Origin: Collinsella aerofaciens
GTDB taxonomy: Bacteria; Actinomycetota; Coriobacteriia; Coriobacteriales; Coriobacteriaceae
Direction: 5' to 3'
Assembly: GCA_008668235.1 (NCBI GenBank)
Contig: RQCP01000006.1
Location: 1 to 27,595, forward strand
Length of the DNA stretch: 27,595 nt
Below, piece by piece: positions 22,598-27,595 of the stretch; position 1 is the stretch's first letter, and every line of letters starts with the position of its first letter. A program made the translations under genes and the position numbers. Below the pieces are notes generated by a model that saw only the letters and a program-made list of their open reading frames with translations, was not told the origin of the DNA and ran no database searches.

Positions 22598-23536
22598 ATG
22601 CTGTTGTCCGGTATCATTGCCGCCCTTACCAGCCTTTTGATTCCCATCATCATTTTGTTGCTGCTGCTTCCCAACGCCTGCTATGTCGTTGAACAACAGC
22701 ATGCCGTGATCATCGAGCGTCTGGGCAAGTTTAACCGCATCGTCAACGCGGGCTTCCACATGAAGGTGCCCGTGATCGACCGCAAGGCCGCCACGGTGAG
22801 TCTGCGCACCATGAAAAACGGTTTTGGCATCGACGTTAAGACCCAGGACAACGTGACCATCGGCCTCGAGGTCTCCGCGCAGTATCACGTGAGCTACGAC
22901 ATGGGTGCCGGCCCGGCGGATTCGGGCATCTACAAGAGCTACTACATGCTGCAGGAGCCCGTCGACCAGATGCGCGACTTCATCACCGATGCCCTGCGCT
23001 CTTCGATCCCCGTGTACACGCTCGACGAGGTCTTTGCCAAGAAGGATGATATTGCCAAGGACGTCAACGCTACCGTTTCCGAGCAGATGGCCGCCTACGG
23101 CTTCACCCTCGTGTCGACGCTCATCACCAAAATCGCGCTGCCGACCGAGGTCGAGAACTCCATGAACGACATCAACGCAGCCCAGCGCAAGCGCGCCGCG
23201 GCGCAGGAACTTGCCGAAGCCGACCGCATCAAGCGCGTCACCGAGGCGACTGCCGAGGCCGAGGCCATGGAAAAAGCCGGCGAGGGCATTGCAAACCAGC
23301 GCAAGGCCATTGCGCTGGGCATCAAGGATTCGCTCGAGATTATCCAGGAGACGGGCGTTGGCAACGACGAGGCCAACCAGCTGTTCATGTTTACGCAGTG
23401 GGCCGAGATGATGACGGAGTTCGCCCGTACGGGTAAAAACTCGACGGTCGTGCTGCCGAGCGACTTTTCTCAGTCGGCCTCGATGTTCGAGCAGATGCTG
23501 GCAGCGGGCAAGGTCCAGAACGAGTCGAAGGAGTAG
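22598..23536 (+). CDS. SPFH/Band 7 (stomatin/prohibitin-like) membrane protein
   Basis: A membrane-anchored scaffold protein of the SPFH superfamily. The 312-residue product has an N-terminal membrane helix (about 8-25), then the SPFH domain (ACYVVEQQHAVIIERLGKFNRIVNAGFH, about 28-190). An Ala/Glu-rich coiled coil follows (about 185-235, AAQRKRAAAQELAEADRIK) and a short C-terminal domain ends it. The layout matches bacterial stomatin-like proteins often linked with membrane microdomains. No NfeD-family partner gene is next to it, which is a common but not required partner. ATG 22598 is chosen because AGAGGAGAG precedes it by three to four bases; the in-frame GTG at 22577 lacks a site. rlmH follows closely, so they may be co-transcribed. 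Confidence 0.93.
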   Translation: MLLSGIIAALTSLLIPIIILLLLLPNACYVVEQQHAVIIERLGKFNRIVNAGFHMKVPVIDRKAATVSLRTMKNGFGIDVKTQDNVTIGLEVSAQYHVSYDMGAGPADSGIYKSYYMLQEPVDQMRDFITDALRSSIPVYTLDEVFAKKDDIAKDVNATVSEQMAAYGFTLVSTLITKIALPTEVENSMNDINAAQRKRAAAQELAEADRIKRVTEATAEAEAMEKAGEGIANQRKAIALGIKDSLEIIQETGVGNDEANQLFMFTQWAEMMTEFARTGKNSTVVLPSDFSQSASMFEQMLAAGKVQNESKE

Positions 23537-23542
23537 GCGCGC

Positions 23543-24013
23543 GTGAAATACACCGTAGTTTGCGTCGGCAAGCTCAAAGAGCGCTTTTGGAAGGATGCTT
23601 GCGCCGAGTACACCAAGCGCCTGGGCGCCTATGCCAAGGTGGATATGCGCGAGGTGGCCGATATCGATCCGGCTAAGGCGGGTGGCGTGGATGCCGCGCG
23701 CGACAGGGAAGGGGCGGCGATTCTTGCAGCCTTGCCGCCGAGGGCACATGTGATTCTGCTTGCCATCGAGGGCAAGGAGCGCTCGAGCGAGGAGCTCTCG
23801 TCAAGGCTCGACGATCTTATGCTGCGAGGCAACAGTGATATCGCCTTTGTGATCGGCGGCTCGGACGGCGTGAGTGATGAGGTGCGCGCCCGCGCCGACG
23901 AGATGCTCAGCTTTGGACGCATCACCTTGCCACACAACCTGGCGCGCGTGGTGCTGCTGGAGCAGATTTACCGCGCCTGCAAGATCAGCCGTGGCGAGCC
24001 GTATCACAAATAG
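23543..24013 (+). CDS. rlmH: 23S rRNA pseudouridine1915 N3-methyltransferase RlmH
   Basis: RlmH methylates pseudouridine 1915 in helix 69 of 23S rRNA. The 156-residue SPOUT-fold protein has the normal start MKYTVVCVGKLKERFW, the cofactor loop FVIGGSDGVSDEV and the family's C-terminal LEQIYRACKISRGEPYHK. The start is GTG 23543, with AAGGAG nine bases upstream, inside the end of the previous gene. Length is typical. Confidence 0.97.
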   Translation: MKYTVVCVGKLKERFWKDACAEYTKRLGAYAKVDMREVADIDPAKAGGVDAARDREGAAILAALPPRAHVILLAIEGKERSSEELSSRLDDLMLRGNSDIAFVIGGSDGVSDEVRARADEMLSFGRITLPHNLARVVLLEQIYRACKISRGEPYHK

Positions 24014-24086
24014 GTCGGCAATACGAAACAATGGCATGGGACAATAGCTTCCGTTTTGAGGAACGTGTCTGAGAGGACTCTGTGAT

Positions 24087-24857
24087 ATGAAGATCGGGTT
24101 TGTCGGTTTTGGCAATATGGCGAGCGCTATGGCCGATGGCTGGATTGCTACCGGCGTGTCTGCGAGCGACATGTGCGCCTGCGCAGGCCGCTATGACGCT
24201 CTGATTGAGCGTTGTGAGGCGCGCGGCATGACCGCCTGCCATGATGCGGCAGAGGTTGTCGCCGCATCTGATATCGTGGTCGCTGCGGTCAAGCCGTACA
24301 TGATCGAGAAGGTCTTCGCGCCGCTCAAGGGTGCGCTTGCCGACAAGGTCGTCCTTTCGGTCGCCTGGACCTGGGATAGCGCCAAGTGGGAGCAGGTCCT
24401 GCCGGGCGTCGCGCATATCTCGACGGTGCCCAACACGCCGGTATCGGTGGGTGAGGGCGTCATTGCCTGCGAGAAGGCCTCTACGCTTAGTGATGAACAG
24501 CGCGACACGGTGCTCGGCCTGCTTGACAAGCTCGGTACGGTGGTCGAGCTCGATTCGAGCCTGCTGTTTGTGGGCGGCACCGTGGGCGGCTGCGCCCCGG
24601 CATTTGTCGCCATGGCGATCGAGGCCCTGGGCGATGCGGCCGTCAAGCACGGTATTCCGCGCGCCGATGCCTATCGCATCGTGAGCCAGATGGTGCTGGG
24701 CACGGCAAAGCTGCAGCTTGCAACCGGTCAGCATCCCGCCGCAATGAAGGACGCCGTGTGCTCGCCTGGTGGCGCCACCATCAAGGGCGTCGTCGCGCTC
24801 GAGGATGCCGGCATGCGCAGCGCCCTGGTCAAGGCCATCGACGCCACCCTCCAGTAA
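24087..24857 (+). CDS. proC: Pyrroline-5-carboxylate reductase
   Basis: Catalyses the last step of proline synthesis, NAD(P)H-dependent reduction of pyrroline-5-carboxylate. The 256-residue protein starts MKIGFVGFGNMASAMADGW (Rossmann motif). It then has AAVKPYMIEKV, the TVPNTPVSVGEG segment, and the C-terminal SPGGATIKGVVALEDAGM signature of ProC. The length is a little below the usual 265-270 residues. A purine-rich GAGAGGA lies upstream of the ATG. It is 73 bases after rlmH. Confidence 0.95.
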   Translation: MKIGFVGFGNMASAMADGWIATGVSASDMCACAGRYDALIERCEARGMTACHDAAEVVAASDIVVAAVKPYMIEKVFAPLKGALADKVVLSVAWTWDSAKWEQVLPGVAHISTVPNTPVSVGEGVIACEKASTLSDEQRDTVLGLLDKLGTVVELDSSLLFVGGTVGGCAPAFVAMAIEALGDAAVKHGIPRADAYRIVSQMVLGTAKLQLATGQHPAAMKDAVCSPGGATIKGVVALEDAGMRSALVKAIDATLQ

Positions 24858-24863
24858 AACCGA

Positions 24864-25011
24864 CCAAAAAGGGACAGGTTTATTTTGGCGGGTTTTCCCT
24901 GCGGTTTTGTCGTTCTAGCAAAAAGCGCCCCGCAACTGGCTCAAACTCCAGTTGCGGGGCGCTTGCATTTGCCCAGTTAAAACCGACCAAAATAAACCTG
25001 TCCCTTTTTGG
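24864..25011. repeat. 25-bp perfect inverted repeat around a terminator hairpin
   Basis: Positions 24864-24888 are an exact reverse complement of 24987-25011. Both arms are also preceded by the same ten bases, AAAACCGACC, in direct orientation (24856-24865 and 24979-24988). The element fills nearly the whole gap between proC and the small minus-strand gene and resembles a miniature palindromic element that carries its own terminator. Confidence 0.85.
24920..24964 (-). terminator. Strong hairpin, terminator for the minus-strand gene (possibly both strands)
   Basis: A perfect 17-bp stem (24923-24939 with 24948-24964) with an eight-base loop. On the minus strand it is followed by a run of T (24924 to 24920), so it should stop transcription from the 57-residue gene at 25016. 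On the + strand it follows proC but has only a weak T-tract. Confidence 0.82.
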
Positions 25012-25015
25012 CAGG

Positions 25016-25189
25016 TTAGTCCCAGAAGCCGTCTTCCTCGTCCTCGGATTTGGGCCCGCGGTCGACGTACATCTTATGGGTGCGCTTCTCCATCACAAAG
25101 GCAAGAATCGCAAACAGCAGGATGCCGCCGGCGAAAAGGATGGCAAAACCGGTGCGGGTGCCAAACAAAAAGGAAAAAACTGCGTCCAT
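25016..25189 (-). CDS. Small membrane protein, 57 residues, unknown
   Basis: On the minus strand an ATG at 25189 opens a 57-codon frame to TAA at 25016. The protein has one clear membrane helix (about 14-34: GFAILFAGGILLFAILAFVM) and then a basic patch EKRTHKMY. It ends in a very acidic tail (SEDEEDGFWD). AGAAGG lies six bases before the ATG, a terminator follows, and a -10-like TATACT lies upstream on the same strand, so it looks like a complete gene. I do not recognise the family. The inside-positive rule puts the charged tail in the cytoplasm. Confidence 0.75.
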   Translation of the reverse strand: MDAVFSFLFGTRTGFAILFAGGILLFAILAFVMEKRTHKMYVDRGPKSEDEEDGFWD

Positions 25190-25213
25190 TGGGTGCCTTC
25201 TTGCGTAGTTGAG

Positions 25214-25260
25214 TTGGGTCGTAAACGCTCATAAGTATATACTTGCCCATACATGTACAA
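25214..25260. promoter_or_regulatory. Overlapping divergent promoters for serS and the small membrane protein
   Basis: AAGTATATACTT (25233-25244) is a perfect palindrome that offers TATACT on both strands. For serS, TTGGGT (25214-25219) is 18 bases before TATACT (25238-25243). For the minus strand, TTGTAC (25260-25255) is 15 bases before TATACT (25239-25234), short for a normal promoter. A second palindrome GGTTGCAACC lies at 25261-25270. Confidence 0.45.
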
Positions 25261-25300
25261 GGTTGCAACCTAAATGGAATGTATATCGCCGGAGGATCTA

Positions 25301-26584
25301 ATGCTTGATATCAAGTTTGTTCGCGAGAACCCCGATGCCATCGACGCCGCCATGGCCAATCGCCAGACGTCTTGGGACCGCGAGAAGTTCTTTGAGCTCG
25401 ATGACGAGCGTCGTGCCGTCATTACCGAGGTCGAGGAGCTCCAGGCCACGCGTAACGCCGAGTCCAAGAAGATTGGTGCCCTGATGAAGGAGGGCAAGAA
25501 GGACGAGGCCGAGGCCGCCAAGGAGGCCGTGCGCGCCGTCAACGAGAAGATCGACGGTCTGGCCGAGCGCCGCACCGCCCTCGAGCAGGAGCAGTATGAC
25601 TTCATGGCTCACCTGCCCAACATCCCGTGCGAGGCCACCCCGCTTGGCAAGGACGAGGACGAGAACATCGAGCGTCGCCGTTGGGGCACGCCGCGCGAGT
25701 TCGACTTCGACTTTAAGCCGCACTGGGATCTGGGCACCGACCTCGACATCCTCGACTTCGAGCGCGGCAACAAGCTCTCCGGCAGCCGCTTCACCGTTCT
25801 CGGTGGCGCCGGCGCCCGTCTTGAGCGCGCCCTCATCAACTTCTTCCTCGACACGCACACCAGCCGTGGTTTTAAGGAGTGGTGGCCGCCCATCGTCGTC
25901 AAGCGCCAGACCATGTTTGGCACGGGTCAGCTGCCCAAGTTCGAGGACGACGCCTATCACGTCTCGGGCGATAACTTCCTGATTCCTACCGCCGAGGTCG
26001 TACTGACTAACCTGCATGCCGGTGAGGTTCTGGACGCCGACACTCTGCCTCGCCGCTACACTGCCTTCACCCCCTGCTTCCGCGAGGAGGCCGGTTCCGC
26101 TGGTCGCGATACCCGCGGCATCATCCGTCAGCACGAGTTCGACAAGGTCGAGATGGTCAAGTTCGCCAAGCCGGAGGAGTCCGACGAGGAGCTCGAGAGC
26201 ATGACCGCCGAGGCCGAGTACCTGCTGCAGCAGCTGGGCCTTCCGTATCGCGTGATTAGCCTGTGCACCGGCGACCTGGGCTTCTCTGCCCGTCAGACCT
26301 ACGACATCGAGGTCTGGCTGCCGAGCTACAACGCCTACAAGGAGATCAGCTCCTGCTCCAACTGCGGTGACTTCCAGGCTCGCCGCGCCAACATCAAGTA
26401 TCGCGACCCCGAGAACTTCAAGGGTTCGCGCTATCTGCACACCCTCAACGGTTCCGGCCTGCCGGCCGGCCGCACCATGGCCGCCATTCTGGAGAACTAC
26501 CAGAACGCCGACGGCACCATCACGATTCCCGAGGTTCTGCGTCCCTACATGGGCGGTCTCGAGAAGATCGAGCCGGTCGCGTAA
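25301..26584 (+). CDS. serS: Seryl-tRNA synthetase
   Basis: Charges tRNA-Ser (and tRNA-Sec where present) with serine. Class II synthetase of 427 residues starting MLDIKFVRENPDAIDAAM. The N-terminal helical coiled-coil arm lies near 25-105. Motif 2 is FREEAGSAGRDTRGIIRQHEF and motif 3 is NGSGLPAGRTMAAILENYQ. CSNCGDFQARR, the conserved dimer/active-site segment, is also present. The frame is open to 25274, but ATG 25301 has GGAGGA at the right distance and matches the family start. Codon use is strongly biased, as expected for a highly expressed gene. No T-box leader is seen upstream. Confidence 0.97.
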   Translation: MLDIKFVRENPDAIDAAMANRQTSWDREKFFELDDERRAVITEVEELQATRNAESKKIGALMKEGKKDEAEAAKEAVRAVNEKIDGLAERRTALEQEQYDFMAHLPNIPCEATPLGKDEDENIERRRWGTPREFDFDFKPHWDLGTDLDILDFERGNKLSGSRFTVLGGAGARLERALINFFLDTHTSRGFKEWWPPIVVKRQTMFGTGQLPKFEDDAYHVSGDNFLIPTAEVVLTNLHAGEVLDADTLPRRYTAFTPCFREEAGSAGRDTRGIIRQHEFDKVEMVKFAKPEESDEELESMTAEAEYLLQQLGLPYRVISLCTGDLGFSARQTYDIEVWLPSYNAYKEISSCSNCGDFQARRANIKYRDPENFKGSRYLHTLNGSGLPAGRTMAAILENYQNADGTITIPEVLRPYMGGLEKIEPVA

Positions 26585-26607
26585 CTTGGCTGCATAGGGG
26601 ATATGCA

Positions 26608-26635
26608 AGGGCGCTCCTTCGGGGGCGCCCTATTT
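26608..26635 (+). terminator. Intrinsic terminator after serS
   Basis: AGGGCGCTCC (26608-26617), loop TTCG, GGGGCGCCCT (26622-26631), with one G-T pair, then ATTTC. The stem is strong and the T-tract weak. Confidence 0.75.
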
Positions 26636-26694
26636 CGTGCGCAGGTCCATACCATGCCGTGCGGACAGCTCAATAGAAAACACACGAACAACTG

Positions 26695-26724
26695 TTCTGT
26701 ATACAGCCATCTACCTGCTATGCT
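26695..26724 (+). promoter_or_regulatory. Possible promoter with operator palindrome for the 26758 gene
   Basis: TTCTGT (26695-26700) and TATGCT (26719-26724) are 18 bases apart. CTGTATACAG (26697-26706), a perfect ten-base palindrome, overlaps the -35 position and could bind a repressor. Confidence 0.35.
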
Positions 26725-26757
26725 TTCGCTAAATAAGAGCGAGAGAAAGGGGACGCG

Positions 26758-27135
26758 ATGGAGCTGTTTGATGATCGGGTGGTTTTGTTTGAGAGCGACG
26801 AGGGCGGGGAGTACCTGCTTGTAACGTGTGAGCCGTCTGGCATGGGTGGCCTGGTGGTTCGACAGACGAGCGAGGGCCCGTTGACCCAATGGTGCTACGA
26901 GGAGTCGCCGCATGTGGTCGAGACCTTTGTGACGCACGAGGGGCTTGTGGCGCTGGAGCACTTCTATGGAGTTGGGACTTCCAACCAGGTCGCTCGCATG
27001 CTGAGCATCTCGTTTGCCGATTATGACTGTGCCCAGCGGGTGAGATCGCTCCTGAGGGAACTTGATGCTAAGTTCGACGTGATCGAAAAGCCAATCGATC
27101 GTACGGGGAACGGCGGTATATGCGGAGCAGCATGA
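26758..27135 (+). CDS. Hypothetical protein, 125 residues
   Basis: I do not recognise this protein. It is acidic and soluble, with no membrane segment or signal peptide. The first half is predicted strand-rich (RVVLFESDEGGEYLLVTCEP, then GLVVRQTSEGP). The second half has helices (EGLVALEHFYGVG, SFADYDCAQRVRSLLRELDAKFDVI). The Gly-Gly-Ile-Cys-Gly end is unstructured. The ATG has GAAAGGGGA six bases upstream, a good site, and a possible promoter lies at 26695-26724. It stands alone between the serS terminator and tRNA-Arg. Codon use is like its neighbours. Confidence 0.8.
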   Translation: MELFDDRVVLFESDEGGEYLLVTCEPSGMGGLVVRQTSEGPLTQWCYEESPHVVETFVTHEGLVALEHFYGVGTSNQVARMLSISFADYDCAQRVRSLLRELDAKFDVIEKPIDRTGNGGICGAA

Positions 27136-27171
27136 CAAAACTGCGTTCCACAAAAAAGTTTGAGATTGTGC

Positions 27172-27200
27172 TTGACTCCAATAAGCTAAAGTGGTTTTAT
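27172..27200 (+). promoter_or_regulatory. Promoter of tRNA-Arg
   Basis: TTGACT (27172-27177) and TTTTAT (27195-27200) are 17 bases apart. The tRNA starts 13 bases after the -10 box. Confidence 0.6.
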
Positions 27201-27212
27201 ATGTCTTGCGCT

Positions 27213-27289
27213 GCGGCGTTACCTCAGCTGGATAGAGGGTCTGACTACGAATCAGAACGTCATAGGTTCGAATCCTATACGCCGCACCA
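27213..27289 (+). tRNA. tRNA-Arg (ACG)
   Basis: Acceptor GCGGCGT (27213-27219) pairs with ACGCCGC (27279-27285). Anticodon ACG at 27247-27249 lies in loop CTACGAA, T-loop TTCGAAT is normal, and CCA is encoded at 27287-27289. The ACG anticodon is normally deaminated at its first base and reads three CGN codons. Confidence 0.97.
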
Positions 27290-27299
27290 ATTGAAATTG

Positions 27300-27329
27300 A
27301 AAGCCCCCGGCAACGGGGGCTTTTCTTTT
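27300..27329 (+). terminator. Intrinsic terminator after tRNA-Arg
   Basis: AAAGCCCCCG (27300-27309), loop GCAA, CGGGGGCTTT (27314-27323), then CTTTT with further T to 27329. The insertion-sequence-like end starts at the very next base. Confidence 0.92.
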
Positions 27330-27354
27330 GGCGCTGTTAGACCAGGATTGACAT
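27330..27354 (+). repeat. 25-bp terminal-type repeat, right copy (inverse of 114-138)
   Basis: It starts GGCGCTGTTAGACC and matches the left copy in 24 of 25 positions. It also contains TTGACA at 27348-27353, which could serve as an outward -35 box. A possible -10 (TGCCAT at 27371-27376) is poor. Confidence 0.75.
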
Positions 27355-27382
27355 ACATGTGTCCCCACGGTGCCATATCGGG

Positions 27383-27409
27383 GCCCCCATCGAACGCGAG
27401 GATGGGGGC
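27383..27409 (+). promoter_or_regulatory. Hairpin that covers the ribosome binding site of the 27413 frame
   Basis: GCCCCCATC (27383-27391) pairs perfectly with GATGGGGGC (27401-27409). The 3' arm is the only purine-rich stretch before the ATG at 27413. Many insertion sequences hide the transposase start in this way to block expression from outside transcripts. Confidence 0.5.
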
Positions 27410-27412
27410 AGC

Positions 27413-27595
27413 ATGAACGCCGAAGACCTGGTCCTCAACTTCAAGAAGGGCATGGCGAACCTCAGCAAGACCGAGCGCCGCCGCGCCATCGAGTCCGTCA
27501 GGGACGTTTTCCCCGAGGCGGCGTTCGACGACGCGGCCTGATCTGCCTACGAAATCGAACGCTGCGCGGGCTTAGGGTCCGCCGCGGTCGTGAAG
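27413..27595 (+). pseudogene. Transposase-like frame with a TGA stop, cut by the right edge
   Basis: From ATG 27413 the frame reads 42 residues (MNAEDLVLNFKKGMANLSK ... FPEAAFDDAA) to TGA at 27539-27541. Without any shift, the same frame then continues SAYEIERCAGLGSAAVVK to the edge. The second part resembles the zinc-ribbon start of IS1595/ISXO2-like transposases, where a Cys-x-x-Cys-Gly-Ser pattern is followed by Val-Val-Lys. Here the second Cys is Leu. A stop plus a lost Cys suggests a dead copy. If the resemblance is chance, this is simply a 42-residue small gene at 27413-27541. Confidence 0.42.

Larger units (their letters stand above)
27330..27595 (+). mobile_element. End of an insertion-sequence-like element running off the right edge
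   Basis: The 25-bp repeat at 27330 is directly followed by a short non-coding stretch with a hairpin (27383-27409) and then a frame with features of a transposase start. The junction falls exactly at the end of the tRNA-Arg terminator T-tract, a plausible insertion point. Family assignment (IS1595/ISXO2-like) rests only on the weak zinc-ribbon-like text in the frame. Confidence 0.42.

Noticed and set aside
22538..23749. 403-codon minus-strand frame opposite the SPFH and rlmH genes
   Set aside because: Antisense shadow with no recognisable domain.
25298..26608. 436-codon minus-strand frame opposite serS
   Set aside because: Exact mirror of serS, low-complexity Val/Gly/Leu composition, no domain.

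Overview
The window looks like a piece of core chromosome from a high-GC, Gram-positive actinobacterium of the class Coriobacteriia. Collinsella is my best guess, inferred from GC-rich codon use, gene style and intergenic repeat style; there is no rRNA or other decisive marker. Almost every gene is on the + strand. Exceptions are pyruvate kinase at the left, a 57-codon membrane protein gene just before serS, and whatever lies beyond the left edge.

Layout. 1-138: outward-facing end of an insertion-sequence-like element. 291-1751 (-): pyruvate kinase. 1752-2192: AT-rich gap with promoters and a hairpin over the next ribosome binding site. 2193-4874: Ca2+-type P-type ATPase. 5118-6296: RsgA GTPase. 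6549-16139: a tight-adherence (Tad/Flp) pilus operon of twelve mostly overlapping genes: cpaB, tadZ/cpaE, tadA/cpaF, tadB, tadC, flp, an unknown anchored protein, a second small pilin, tadE-like, a large TadG-like protein, a second tadE-like, and a DUF192 gene. 16297-16369: tRNA-Phe. 16669-17730: a glycosyl hydrolase family 5-like protein that lacks the usual acid/base glutamate. 17737-22161: rsmI, metG, rsmA and tatD (rRNA methylation, tRNA charging, nuclease). 22205-22291: tRNA-Leu, followed by a duplication of its own 3' end and terminator. 22598-24857: an SPFH protein, rlmH and proC. 24864-25011: a nested inverted repeat. 25016-25189 (-): small membrane protein. 25301-26584: serS. 26758-27135: unknown protein. 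27213-27289: tRNA-Arg. 27330-27595: a second insertion-sequence-like end of the same family, holding a broken transposase-like frame.

How the parts fit. The Tad operon supplies the cytoplasmic motor (TadA), its polar localiser (TadZ), the membrane platform (TadB, TadC), an assembly factor (CpaB) and four pilin-type subunits with a shared processing motif. The prepilin peptidase (TadV/CpaA) is not in the window and must be elsewhere if the pilus works. No outer-membrane secretin is present, as expected for a one-membrane cell. The right half is housekeeping: four RNA-modification or ribosome-assembly genes (rsgA, rsmI, rsmA, rlmH), two aminoacyl-tRNA synthetases and three tRNA genes.

The least expected observations are these: a near-perfect 25-bp inverted repeat at the two extremes of the window; all four pilin-type proteins carrying Ala instead of Gly at the predicted peptidase site; a TadE gene with no canonical start codon where its leader should begin; the GH5 catalytic substitution; and the tRNA-Leu tail duplication around a T-arm-like fragment.
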